Assembly: GCA_010671965.1 (NCBI GenBank)
Contig: JAAHIC010000033.1
Location: 1 to 14,573, forward strand
Length of the DNA: 14,573 nucleotides
Source: Leptolyngbya sp. SIO4C5
GTDB taxonomy: Bacteria > Cyanobacteriota > Cyanobacteriia > Phormidesmidales > Phormidesmidaceae
Direction: 5' to 3'
Shown piece by piece: positions 1-7,287 of this stretch. Both the position numbers and the translations under genes were made by a program. Under the pieces are notes generated by a model. That model did no database searches. It saw only the letters and a program-made list of their open reading frames with translations, and was not told where the DNA came from. Each line of letters opens with the position of its first letter. Position 1 is the first letter of the stretch.

Positions 1-75
1 TGGATGTGTTGACGTGAGTTTAGACGTTTGTTCTTCGATTCTACAAAGTTAAAGGAAACCGAAAATCTTTAGAAT

Positions 76-315
76 TTAGACATCAATTTCGCAAGATTTT
101 TGCCAAGCTTTTATTAAACTTTCAATTTTGTCATTTTCAAAATGAATCCACCCCAGCTCGTAATACAGCCTAAATTTTTGCTCTGGCAAGGTTTTACTAG
201 CTGCTAATTGCTGCCTAATTTCTAAAGCTTTTCGGTTTCTTTTAACTTTGGAGAGCTGTTTGATTGAATGGCGATCCTCTTGCCGAAATTCTTCAATCTT
301 CTGTTCAATTGACAT
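76..315 (-). CDS. Small hypothetical protein with a TPR-like C-terminus
   Basis: I do not recognise this gene. The ATG at 315 gives 79 residues. A TTG at 354 would add 13 residues, but that start lies inside a small palindrome (TGCTCA-T-TGAGCA, 340-352), so I prefer the ATG. The first half is highly charged (many K, R, E and Q) and probably helical. The last 35 residues (about 45-79) resemble a single tetratricopeptide hairpin, with an LG pair, aromatics and a closing KAWQKSCEID stretch. A lone TPR would be unusual, so this may be the remnant of a longer protein. No signal peptide or membrane segment is visible. The stretch is clearly AT-richer than the genes to its right, and the insertion sequence lies directly upstream of its start, which fits an accessory gene. 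That it is coding rests mainly on the open frame and the residue pattern. Confidence 0.5.
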   Translation of the reverse strand: MSIEQKIEEFRQEDRHSIKQLSKVKRNRKALEIRQQLAASKTLPEQKFRLYYELGWIHFENDKIESLIKAWQKSCEIDV

Positions 316-329
316 AGCATTTTCGGAAT

Positions 330-390
330 TGAAATGACTTTGCTCATTGAGCAAAAAATGAAATGACCTTGAGGTAGAATTTCATTTCAT
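330..390. repeat. TGAAATGA repeat cluster and hairpin upstream of the small gene
   Basis: TGAAATGA occurs at 330-337 and 359-366, and its reverse complement at 382-389. The second and third copies form a perfect 9-base inverted repeat (358-366 with 382-390) with a 15-base loop. A further copy lies on the far side of the insertion sequence at 1345-1352. There, 11 bases (1345-1355) are the exact reverse complement of 379-389. The motif may be an operator or hairpin of the locus before insertion. No T-run follows, so I do not call it a terminator. Confidence 0.45.
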
Positions 391-402
391 ATAGAGGGTT
401 AG

Positions 403-894
403 TTAGGACAGCTGTCTAAACGCCTCATCCACGGCTTCCCACAAACTGCTGAAATGCCTCAGGTACCGGCGTAGATAGTGCTTCAACCTGGCCCAGAACT
501 TCTCTATCTTGTTGTAGTCCGGTGAATAGGGCGGCAAGTACAACACCTGACAGCCGGCTTGCTCTATCAACTGCTCGACTCGCTTTCCCTTATGGAAGCT
601 GGCATTGTCCATAACCACAACTTGACCCGGCTGCAGCGCTGGCACCAGCATCTGTTCTACCCAGCCTTCAAACAACACACTGTTGCAATATCCCTCAAAG
701 GTCATCGGCGCTATCACCTCACGCTCACACCAAGCAGCCACCATACTGATGCGACTGGTGCGATGGCCTAGCTTGAGTGCATGAAAGCGCTCTGAACGAG
801 GACAGTAGCCGTAGGGGTAGTCTTCGGTATCATCAACACCGGCTTCATCGAGGTAAACGACCTGAGACGCTTGGTAGGCTGAGAGCTTTTGCAA
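403..894 (-). CDS. IS630 transposase, C-terminal DDE catalytic part (ORF B)
   Basis: This is the RNase-H-fold catalytic half of the IS630 transposase, which cuts and joins the element at TA sites. A TTG at 894 is the first possible start, but the frame is open up to 939, with the family-typical TYGYRERNEAQRQAFLQKL joining directly to the upstream half. It is therefore probably not translated independently. The three acidic catalytic positions all look present: D in VVYLDEAGV, D in VVMDNASFHKG, and E in PPYSPDYNKIEKFWA. No stop codon interrupts it. Both halves together make about 290 residues, a normal size for the family. Joining them needs a +1 (or -2) shift at the A-run, or removal of one A. 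The element may thus be active through slippage, or recently inactivated. Confidence 0.8.
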   Translation of the reverse strand: MQKLSAYQASQVVYLDEAGVDDTEDYPYGYCPRSERFHALKLGHRTSRISMVAAWCEREVIAPMTFEGYCNSVLFEGWVEQMLVPALQPGQVVVMDNASFHKGKRVEQLIEQAGCQVLYLPPYSPDYNKIEKFWARLKHYLRRYLRHFSSLWEAVDEAFRQLS

Positions 895-916
895 AAAGGC
901 TTGGCGCTGCGCTTCG

Positions 917-1273
917 TTACGCTCGCGGTAGCCATAGGTCTTTTTTTCTCGTGTAGTCGATGCGCTTGAGCGCTTTGCCGATAGTGCGAGCGCTCACGGC
1001 TTCTGGCCATTGCTCGGCCATTTGCTGCTGGGTGAGGTATCCGCGAGTAGCGGCGAAGCGACGAAAAGCATTGAGGTCACTAATTATCGGTTCTGGGCCG
1101 CGGCGCGTCGGTTGCTTGGGCGCAGCACTACCGGTCGCTTGACGCCGTTTGAGCCAGAGGTCGAGGGTATTGCGACTGATGTGGAAGAGTTTGCTGACTC
1201 GGCTTTTCTTCTCGCCGCGATCGACAGCGGCAAGTGCTTTTTGACGTAGGTCAAGGCTGTAGGCAGCAGGCAT
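917..1273 (-). CDS. IS630 transposase, N-terminal helix-turn-helix part (ORF A)
   Basis: This frame encodes the 118-residue DNA-binding half of an IS630-family transposase. The start chosen is the ATG at 1273, which gives the family-typical beginning MPAAYSLDLRQKALAAVDRG. An upstream ATG at 1297 would add eight unlikely residues. The segment KSRVSKLFHISRNTLDLWLKRR (about residues 22-43) is a helix-turn-helix that binds the element ends. A second basic region around residues 68-106 (LTQQQMAEQWPEAVSARTIGKALKR) looks like the second HTH or homeodomain-like unit. The frame runs off the conserved track after RKK at 941-949, where the minus strand has seven A's followed by G, and ends a few codons later. 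The continuation of the protein is in the neighbouring frame (403-939). Confidence 0.8.
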   Translation of the reverse strand: MPAAYSLDLRQKALAAVDRGEKKSRVSKLFHISRNTLDLWLKRRQATGSAAPKQPTRRGPEPIISDLNAFRRFAATRGYLTQQQMAEQWPEAVSARTIGKALKRIDYTRKKDLWLPRA

Positions 1274-1466
1274 AAGGATAGAGAGGAGTAGCGACATCTT
1301 AATAATGTCTTAATTTAGCCTTCTATCGTAATACGTAAACTTACTGAAATGAAATAGTTCTTCATGAACTCTTTATCGAATAAAGTTGCCATTTGATAAA
1401 GTCAAAAGTTAGCTTGTATGTGTCCCAGGAGTGCAAACACCCATGTAGCTCAGAGGAACTTCAGAT

Positions 1467-2186
1467 ATGTGGTTCAAGCAACCCCTTCCCTACGCTCTGG
1501 CGTCCACAGCCTTAGCTATTTCGTCATCACTATGTCCTTCCCCTGCCCAGGCGCAGACTTCCATCAGCGGTGACGCTAGCGGTATTTTCGTTAACCCATT
1601 ACCTACAGGCGCAGTCACCTCAGGCTCTGGTACCAGCGAATTTAGCTTTGGAGACCCTGCTACTTTTGGAACAGGAGCTAATCGTTTTAGCTTTGAAGCT
1701 CTTCCCTTTGACACCCAGACCGAGACTGACTTTCTCATCGGCACGTTTACCTATTTCAATGGAACAACCACATCAGGAAGTCAGATCGATTCAGTTGATT
1801 TACAAATTGGGCTAGACTTTTTAGCTCCGGCTGCTGGTTTAGAAACTTCCACCTTTGGCCTGGAGGTCATTTCAACAATCAATACAAGCGATCCCGACGC
1901 CAGTGCTGATGCTGTATTGCTGCCCAGCAGTTTCTCACCGACTACTTTTTCCCTCGGCGGCACAGAGTTTACGCTCCAGTTGCTTGGCTTTGATAACGTT
2001 ATTGGGGATGGCTTCCTCACCTCCACCAACACCCGGCTCAATGTGCGGGAAGGAGCTGAGGCTAGCGCTCAGCTCATTGGCCGAGTCACCTCGGATATTC
2101 CTGACGTGCCAGAGCCGATGAGCCTGTTGGCGTTGGTAGGACTTATTCCGGTTGGCAGTCGCCTGCTGCGACGACAGCCTGTCTAA
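1467..2186 (+). CDS. PEP-CTERM sorting-signal protein, choice-of-anchor K type
   Basis: A secreted, probably surface-anchored protein of 239 residues with no recognisable enzyme motif. The N-terminus is a Sec signal peptide (hydrophobic core about residues 9-22, then PAQAQT, likely cut after AQA near residue 30). The mature part is rich in S, T, G, D and beta-strand-like segments. The pattern of the first half (SGSGTSEFSFGDP, then FLIGTFTYFNGTT and IDSVDLQIGL) resembles the choice-of-anchor K domain. The C-terminus is a classic PEP-CTERM tripartite signal: VPEP at residues 214-217, a hydrophobic stretch, then RR near the end. In that system an exosortase cleaves near PEP. No exosortase gene is in the window. 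The start is supported by GAGGA at 1453-1457, nine bases upstream of the ATG. The gene stands alone between the insertion sequence and a convergent operon. Its ligand and role are unknown. Confidence 0.8.
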   Translation: MWFKQPLPYALASTALAISSSLCPSPAQAQTSISGDASGIFVNPLPTGAVTSGSGTSEFSFGDPATFGTGANRFSFEALPFDTQTETDFLIGTFTYFNGTTTSGSQIDSVDLQIGLDFLAPAAGLETSTFGLEVISTINTSDPDASADAVLLPSSFSPTTFSLGGTEFTLQLLGFDNVIGDGFLTSTNTRLNVREGAEASAQLIGRVTSDIPDVPEPMSLLALVGLIPVGSRLLRRQPV

Positions 2187-2228
2187 CTTACCCGACAAGT
2201 CCCCAGTAAGATGGGCACGCTTGCCCGT
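2187..2228. terminator. Possible bidirectional terminator hairpins between convergent genes
   Basis: Two short hairpins fill the gap between the PEP-CTERM gene and the convergent nnr gene. CTTAC (2187-2191) pairs with GTAAG (2206-2210). ATGGGCA (2211-2217) pairs with TGCCCGT (2222-2228) around a CGCT loop, with one wobble pair. Neither is followed by a T-run on either strand, so the call rests on position and pairing only. Confidence 0.3.
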
Positions 2229-2238
2229 CCATACCTCA

Positions 2239-3831
2239 TCACTGCTCCTTCAGAATACGGCTCAGCGTCCGCGTCAGGTAGGCCGCTAGCACTGTTGGAT
2301 CGACTCCCAAATCGGTCTGCTCCTGCGCCGCTGCTATCCCTGCCTGGGCATGCCACCAAACACCGTCAAGTGCTGCATCCAAGATTGCTTGCAGCTCAGC
2401 ATCAGCCCGCCCTGCTGCCAAATGCTGGGCCATCAGCCCGCCCATTAGCCCCGTCAGCACGTCACCACTGCCGCCTCGCGCTAGGGCAGACGTACTTTCA
2501 GGATTGAACCAGAGCTGCCCGTCAGGATGGGCGATCGCCGTTCTCGCGCCTTTCAACAAAATGACTGCCCCGGTTTGCTGCGCCGCCATTTGGGCCGCCT
2601 CCCCGGCATCAGCCGCCTGCGCTCTAATCTTAGGAAACAGTCGCTTAAATTCCCCCGGATGAGGCGTCAGCACTGTAGGCGCCGATCGCTGGCTGAGCCG
2701 CTCAATTGGATTTAGCTCGGCTAAACAGTTCAATCCATCAGCATCAAGCAGCAGCGGGCGATCGCTCTCTAAGCAGGTTTCGACTAAGGGCTGAGCCTCT
2801 CGCGTCAGGCCGGGGCCAATGGCAACGGCTTGAAATGAGCTGAGTTCAATATTGTCTGGTAGCTGGGCGATCGCGCCGCCTTCGGTTTCCGGGCAGCCGA
2901 TGATCAGCGCCTCCGGATGCGTAGCCACCATCGTGGCTCTGAGGGTTTCGGGCACCGCGATCGAAAGCATTCCCACGCCGCTGGCCTTGGCCCCTAGCCC
3001 AGAGAGAATGGCAGCCCCCTGGTAGCGGCGAGAACCACAAATCAGCAGCAAGTGCCCCGCTTTATATTTGTGGGAGGCAGCCGGACGAGGCAGGGGCAAA
3101 CGGGCGATCGCCTCTGCCTGCAACAGCCGCTGCACCTGCGGATTTTTGCCTAGCACCGCCCGAATATCTGCCAGCGGAATATCAAAGTCAATCAGCCACG
3201 GCTGGCCAATGAAGTCCAAAGCGGCATCTTGCACGAAGGCCCGTTTCCACAGGCCCAAGCAGCAGGTCGTCGCCGCCCGGATGGCCGTTCCCATCACCTC
3301 ACCGCTATCGGTGGCAATGCCAGAGGGCAAGTCGATGCTTAAAACTGGTATGGTCCAGTGGTTAATTTGATTGACGGCAGCGGCTAGGTCATTTTCTAGA
3401 GGCCGACCCAGGCCAAAGCCGAACAGCCCGTCTACGATCAGGTCGCAATCTTGTAAATCGGTAACGGTTTCAGCAAAGGGAATGCCCAAGTTCCAGGCAT
3501 ATTGGGCGTGGTGATCTGTCAGCTTTTTCAGCTTTGATAGGGGTTGAAAAATTTTGACCTCATATCCCTGAAAATGCAGCTCTCGCCCCACCACCAGCGC
3601 GTCGCCACCGTTGTGCCCAGGCCCGACTAAAATACCAACGCGGGCAAAGCGCGATCGCGGATACTGCGCTACTAATGCCTGAGTAATACGCCCAGCCACC
3701 TTTTCCATCAGCGCCGCGACCGGCATACCCGCCTCAAAGATGCGGCTCTCAATCTGCTGCATCTCGTCAGCCGTGACCAGAAAAGGTTGAATTTCGCTGC
3801 GCAGAGCGGATGAGGGACTATAAGCAGTCAT
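2239..3831 (-). CDS. nnr: Bifunctional NAD(P)H-hydrate epimerase / ADP-dependent NAD(P)H-hydrate dehydratase
   Basis: A metabolite-repair enzyme of 530 residues. The N-terminal YjeF_N-type domain interconverts R- and S-NAD(P)H hydrate. The C-terminal ribokinase-like domain dehydrates the S form back to NAD(P)H using ADP. In the N-domain, VTADEMQQIE (about 19-28) and VGPGHNGGDALV (69-80) form the dinucleotide-binding signature, followed by DLIVDGLFGFGLGRP and LSIDLPSGIATDSG. In the C-domain, KYKAGHLLLICGS opens the fold, followed by AIGPGL, LLLDADGLN, LTPHPGEF, LLKGARTAI and the phosphate-binding GGSGDVLTGL near residues 450-460. All expected signatures of both activities are present, and the length is normal for the fused form (also called NnrE-NnrD). 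The ATG is only two bases behind the stop of the upstream SPOR gene and has no obvious Shine-Dalgarno, so translation is probably coupled. The fusion is common in bacteria and not itself odd. Confidence 0.95.
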   Translation of the reverse strand: MTAYSPSSALRSEIQPFLVTADEMQQIESRIFEAGMPVAALMEKVAGRITQALVAQYPRSRFARVGILVGPGHNGGDALVVGRELHFQGYEVKIFQPLSKLKKLTDHHAQYAWNLGIPFAETVTDLQDCDLIVDGLFGFGLGRPLENDLAAAVNQINHWTIPVLSIDLPSGIATDSGEVMGTAIRAATTCCLGLWKRAFVQDAALDFIGQPWLIDFDIPLADIRAVLGKNPQVQRLLQAEAIARLPLPRPAASHKYKAGHLLLICGSRRYQGAAILSGLGAKASGVGMLSIAVPETLRATMVATHPEALIIGCPETEGGAIAQLPDNIELSSFQAVAIGPGLTREAQPLVETCLESDRPLLLDADGLNCLAELNPIERLSQRSAPTVLTPHPGEFKRLFPKIRAQAADAGEAAQMAAQQTGAVILLKGARTAIAHPDGQLWFNPESTSALARGGSGDVLTGLMGGLMAQHLAAGRADAELQAILDAALDGVWWHAQAGIAAAQEQTDLGVDPTVLAAYLTRTLSRILKEQ

Positions 3832-3833
3832 AA

Positions 3834-4733
3834 CTAGCGGTCAAAATGCACCCTGGCATTGTAACCGTAGCTGCGCAGGTAGCGATTCCACTGCTGGGCT
3901 AAATCGCGATCGCTAAAAGGGCCAATCGCTACGTGGGGGCCTCTGGGGGACGTGCGGGTGAGGACCTGACTGCTGTTAAGGCCCAACTGGCTGACCCCTG
4001 ATGCAGTTGAAGACAGATCGGCAGCAGAAGTGGGCACCACGACATAGTAGCCGCGATCGCTAACACCAGGGTTGAAGCTGACCGCCTCTACCGAACCCGG
4101 TGGCGGTGGCAGCGGAGATTCGCCAAACTCAACGCTGTCGTTGGGCACAGCCACTACGGGGAGGGGAACGGACTGGTTGCTGCTATTGTTGCTGCTGATG
4201 AAAGGCGGCGGCGAGGCAAAACTAGCCGCTGCAGGCGGGCGATCGACTTCGGCAATTTCAGCGCCAATGCCCCATTCCGCAAGGGCAGCTACCTGAGCCT
4301 GAGCATTTTGGGAGTAGCTAAAGGCTCCGGTTTGAATTACGGTTCTGCCGTCATACTGCCGCCGAAAAGCATCCGGCTCGATTTGCTGAATCTGCTCTAA
4401 TAGCAGCGGACTGCTGCCGTTGACATAAACCATGTATCGACTAGCAGGAGCGATCGCAGCATTCTCACCAAAAGACGGAGGCATAGCTGCCGTGCCCGGT
4501 AGTGGGGGCAATCCTTGGGCTAGCTGCTGTATGCTGTCATTGTTTTGAGGGACTGCCTGAGCGGCTAGGGCAGGGACTAGCAAACCGCCGGCAGTCAAAA
4601 GAACGGCAAGCCATCTTTTTGAAATAGCGATTCCGGTCAACCGAGGAAAATTGGCTGAACTGGAAACTAAATTCTGTAATAGATGTCTGTAGAAAAAGGC
4701 GTTTTCAGGGTTCATGCCAAATTCAGACTCCAT
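3834..4733 (-). CDS. Exported protein with two SPOR-like modules
   Basis: A 299-residue protein (293 if translation starts at the ATG at 4715). After a long charged N-region comes a hydrophobic core, KRWLAVLLTAGGLLVPALAA (39-58), ending in AQA|VP, so it is probably a Sec-exported periplasmic protein or one anchored by an uncleaved helix. Two regions look like SPOR modules, which bind denuded peptidoglycan. The first, about residues 99-163, contains YMVYVNG then TVIQTGAFSYSQNAQAQVAAL and ends GIGAEIAEV. The second, residues 229-298, starts YYVVVP, contains VAIGPFSDRDLAQQWNRYL and ends YNARVHF. A proline- and serine-rich linker (164-227) joins them. The N-terminal module is the more divergent. 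It is the first gene of a two-gene unit with nnr, with no obvious functional link. A cell-envelope or division role is inferred from SPOR only. Confidence 0.75.
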   Translation of the reverse strand: MESEFGMNPENAFFYRHLLQNLVSSSANFPRLTGIAISKRWLAVLLTAGGLLVPALAAQAVPQNNDSIQQLAQGLPPLPGTAAMPPSFGENAAIAPASRYMVYVNGSSPLLLEQIQQIEPDAFRRQYDGRTVIQTGAFSYSQNAQAQVAALAEWGIGAEIAEVDRPPAAASFASPPPFISSNNSSNQSVPLPVVAVPNDSVEFGESPLPPPPGSVEAVSFNPGVSDRGYYVVVPTSAADLSSTASGVSQLGLNSSQVLTRTSPRGPHVAIGPFSDRDLAQQWNRYLRSYGYNARVHFDR

Positions 4734-4859
4734 CGAGACCTACACTAACTTCAAAAAACGGGTCAGAAGCTTATCTCAGGTTCACTAAGGTTTGTATGCG
4801 GAAATGTTAGCCTAGATGGTGGACAATTTTGCAAAAATTTCTAAGATCTGTAGTGCATC
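4734..4859. promoter_or_regulatory. Divergent promoter region between the SPOR gene and mnmA
   Basis: This 126-base AT-rich spacer must hold the start signals of two divergent transcription units. For mnmA, the best pair I see is TTGTAT at 4792-4797 with TAGATG at 4813-4818 (15-base spacing), which is weak. For the SPOR-nnr unit no clear -35/-10 pair stands out. There is no good ribosome binding site before the mnmA ATG. The call rests on gene arrangement rather than on a convincing motif. Confidence 0.3.
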
Positions 4860-5930
4860 ATGGGCAAAATTGTAGTTGGCCTATCCGGCGGCGTTGACAG
4901 TTCAGTCGCAGCAGCAACCTTACATCATCAGGGGCATGAGGTTATTGGCCTGACGCTGTGGCTGATGAAGGGTAGAGGGCAGTGCTGTTCTGAAGGCATG
5001 GTAGATGCGGCTCAGCTTTGTGAAGATCTGGGCGTACCCCATCATATTGTCGATAGCCGAGACGTTTTCGAGAAAAGCATTATTGACTATCTAGTGTCTG
5101 GTTACGGCTCTGGCATCACCCCTCTGCCCTGTTCTCAGTGCAATCGGGCCGTCAAGTTTGGGCCGATGCTGCAGTACGCCCGCACCGAACTGGCAGCCGA
5201 TAAAATTGCCACCGGCCACTACGCCCGCATCGTTCATAATGCGGACACAGGCCGATACGAGCTGCATCGCGCGGTCGATCGCAGTAAAGATCAGTCTTAC
5301 TTTCTCTACGATCTGCCGCAAGACCTCCTAGCCGGTTCACTTTTTCCCCTTGGCGAACAAACTAAAGCCCAAACCCGCCAAATTGCGGCTGAGTTAAATT
5401 TGCATACGGCGGAAAAGCCAGAAAGCCAAGATCTCTGTCTGATTGAGCATCACGGCTCTATGCGGGACTTTCTCGACAAATACCTAGCACCCAAGGCAGG
5501 TGATATTGTCAACACATCGGGGCAAGTCCTCGGCCAGCATGAAGGGATTCATCACTACACTATTGGGCAACGCAAAGGTTTGGGGATCGCTGCTCCCCAT
5601 CCGCTGTACGTTGTTGCCCTCGATGTCGCTCGCAATCAGGTGATTGTGGGCGATCGCTCCAGCGCTCACCAGTCCGAATGCACCGTGAGGCAGGTCAACT
5701 GGGTGTCGATTGCGGCACCCGCCAGTCCTATCCGCGTTATGGTGCAAATTCGCTATCGTTCTCCGGCAGTACCGGCTACCGTTGTGCCGCTATCGGCTGA
5801 AGCTGATGCGGCCTCTATCCGCTTGGTGTTTGACGACTCCCAGTTTGGCGTCACCCCAGGACAGGCGGCTGTTTGGTACGACGGTGATAGGCTGCTGGGC
5901 GGCGGGCTGATTGAACCCTTTGAGGCTTAA
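4860..5930 (+). CDS. mnmA: tRNA-specific 2-thiouridylase MnmA
   Basis: A cytoplasmic enzyme that activates U34 of the Lys, Glu and Gln tRNAs with ATP and replaces the 2-oxygen with sulfur delivered as a persulfide. It has 356 residues, the normal size. The PP-loop SGGVDSS at residues 9-15 binds ATP. A cysteine in [11 protein letters not shown] (Cys94) and one in [10 protein letters not shown] (Cys193) match the catalytic cysteine pair of the family. Family signatures also include ATGHYARI (117-124), DQSYFLYDL (144-152) and [13 protein letters not shown] (231-243), followed by a beta-barrel C-terminal domain with [18 protein letters not shown]. No residue looks missing. It is probably transcribed alone, since it is divergent from the gene on the left and followed by a hairpin before sat. 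Confidence 0.97.
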   Translation: MGKIVVGLSGGVDSSVAAATLHHQGHEVIGLTLWLMKGRGQCCSEGMVDAAQLCEDLGVPHHIVDSRDVFEKSIIDYLVSGYGSGITPLPCSQCNRAVKFGPMLQYARTELAADKIATGHYARIVHNADTGRYELHRAVDRSKDQSYFLYDLPQDLLAGSLFPLGEQTKAQTRQIAAELNLHTAEKPESQDLCLIEHHGSMRDFLDKYLAPKAGDIVNTSGQVLGQHEGIHHYTIGQRKGLGIAAPHPLYVVALDVARNQVIVGDRSSAHQSECTVRQVNWVSIAAPASPIRVMVQIRYRSPAVPATVVPLSAEADAASIRLVFDDSQFGVTPGQAAVWYDGDRLLGGGLIEPFEA

Positions 5931-6026
5931 TTTGGCCGCGCTGTCGCCCCTGGGAAAAGTGACTGACTCGGTGAGCCGTACAGACTCAATCAATTAGGGC
6001 TACCTGACATATTTCGTGAGTCTTAG

Positions 6027-6052
6027 CGGGTTAAGCTGTTGCAGCTAACCCG
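6027..6052 (+). terminator. Strong hairpin between mnmA and sat
   Basis: CGGGTTAAGCTG (6027-6038) pairs with CAGCTAACCCG (6042-6052), giving 11 base pairs with one bulged A and a three-base TTG loop. It lies about 100 bases after the mnmA stop and 38 bases before the sat start. No U-tract follows. It could end mnmA transcription by a factor-dependent route, or be a 5' leader structure of the sat message. Confidence 0.4.
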
Positions 6053-6090
6053 ATGTGGATTGCAGTTAATTAGCAGAAGAGGACGGTATC

Positions 6091-7269
6091 TTGAGTAACA
6101 CGAAAGCGGGGATCGCTCCCCACGGTGGTACTTTAATCAATCGCATTGCCAATGCTGAGCAGAAACAGACGTTTTTAGACAAGGCTGAGCACCTGCCGCG
6201 CGTCACCTTAGACGATCGGGCTGCCTCTGACCTGGCCATGATTGCTATTGGTGGATTTAGCCCCCTAATCGGCTTCATGGAAAAGGCCGACTACGACCCG
6301 GTTGTCACCGATATGCGGTTAGCCAACGGGTTGCCGTGGTCTGTGCCTGTGACGCTCTCTGTCACTGAAGCAGTGGCTGAACCGCTAGAGATTGGCAGTC
6401 TTATCCGGTTAGACGATGCCACCGGCCGCTTTATCGGCGTGTTGGAACTCACCGAAAAGTATGCTTATGATAAGGAACACGAGGCCGTCAATGTCTATCG
6501 CACCAGCGAAGATAAGCATCCCGGCGTCAAAGTAATCTATGAGCAGGGGCCAGTCAACCTGGCAGGGCCAGTCTGGCTGCTAGAGCGCGATCCCCATCCC
6601 CTATTTCCCAAATACCAGATTGATCCGGCTGAATCACGGGCTATGTTTGCTGAGAAGGGCTGGAAAACTGTTGTCGGGTTTCAGACCCGCAACCCCATCC
6701 ACCGCGCCCACGAGTATATTCAAAAGTGTGCCTTGGAAACCGTAGACGGCCTCTTTTTACATCCCCTGGTAGGCGCTACCAAAAAGGATGATATTCCAGC
6801 CGACGTGCGGATGCGCTGTTATGAAATCATGATGGAGCATTACTTTCCCCAGGATCGGGTCATTCTGGCCATTAATCCGTCAGCAATGCGATACGCTGGA
6901 CCTAGAGAGGCCATTTTCCACGCTTTGATTCGTAAAAATTACGGCTGTACCCATTTTATTGTGGGTCGGGATCATGCTGGAGTCGGTGACTATTACGGTA
7001 CTTATGACGCTCAGCATATTTTTAATGAATTTGAGCCGCAAGAACTCGGTATTATGCCTATGAAGTTTGAGCACGCATTTTACTGCACTCGAACCAGCAC
7101 AATGGCTACTACCAAAACCAGTCCTAGCAAGCCAGAAGAACGAATTCATCTATCGGGTACCAAGGTGCGAGAAATGCTGCGGCGGGGCGAGCTGCCTCCA
7201 GCAGAGTTTTCTCGACCGGAAGTAGCTGCTGAGCTAGCGCGGGCAATGCAGGTGCCTCAGGAAGTTTAG
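6091..7269 (+). CDS. sat: Sulfate adenylyltransferase (ATP sulfurylase)
   Basis: The first step of sulfate assimilation: ATP plus sulfate gives adenosine 5'-phosphosulfate and pyrophosphate. The 392-residue length fits the single-chain bacterial Sat type without an APS-kinase domain. Visible signatures are HGGTLINR near the N-terminus, [17 protein letters not shown], the nucleotide and sulfate site [11 protein letters not shown] at residues 198-208, [39 protein letters not shown] at about 292-299, and [13 protein letters not shown] near the C-terminus. The start is a TTG. AGAAGAGGA at 6075-6083 gives a well-placed ribosome binding site and no ATG is available in frame before the conserved region, so I trust TTG. 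The caspase-like gene follows after 18 bases, suggesting co-transcription. Confidence 0.97.
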   Translation: MSNTKAGIAPHGGTLINRIANAEQKQTFLDKAEHLPRVTLDDRAASDLAMIAIGGFSPLIGFMEKADYDPVVTDMRLANGLPWSVPVTLSVTEAVAEPLEIGSLIRLDDATGRFIGVLELTEKYAYDKEHEAVNVYRTSEDKHPGVKVIYEQGPVNLAGPVWLLERDPHPLFPKYQIDPAESRAMFAEKGWKTVVGFQTRNPIHRAHEYIQKCALETVDGLFLHPLVGATKKDDIPADVRMRCYEIMMEHYFPQDRVILAINPSAMRYAGPREAIFHALIRKNYGCTHFIVGRDHAGVGDYYGTYDAQHIFNEFEPQELGIMPMKFEHAFYCTRTSTMATTKTSPSKPEERIHLSGTKVREMLRRGELPPAEFSRPEVAAELARAMQVPQEV

Positions 7270-7287
7270 GGAGGATAGTCACCTTCT

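Larger units (their letters stand above)
392..1325 (-). mobile_element. IS630-family insertion sequence, complete with both ends
   Basis: A roughly 930-base element carrying one transposase in two frames. Candidate terminal inverted repeats are imperfect. The left end reads TAGAGGGTTAGTTAGGACAG from 392, and the right end, read inward on the minus strand from 1325, reads TAGAAGGCTAAATTAAGACA. They agree at about three quarters of positions with one single-base gap. Both ends start with TA (392-393 and 1324-1325), as expected for the TA target duplication of the IS630/Tc1/mariner group. The transposase stop codon (403-405) lies inside the left repeat, so the element is compact. The exact ends were judged by eye and could be off by a few bases. 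Confidence 0.75.

Noticed and set aside
768..1010. Minus-strand frame reached by a -1 slip at the transposase A-run
   Set aside because: A -1 shift leads into a frame (RPMATASVT...) with no transposase similarity. The DDE half lies in the +1 frame, so this is a shadow frame.
2211..2507. 98-codon plus-strand open frame at the 3' end of nnr
   Set aside because: It lies almost wholly opposite the strongly conserved C-terminal domain of nnr, and its arginine-, leucine- and proline-rich composition is typical of an antisense shadow.
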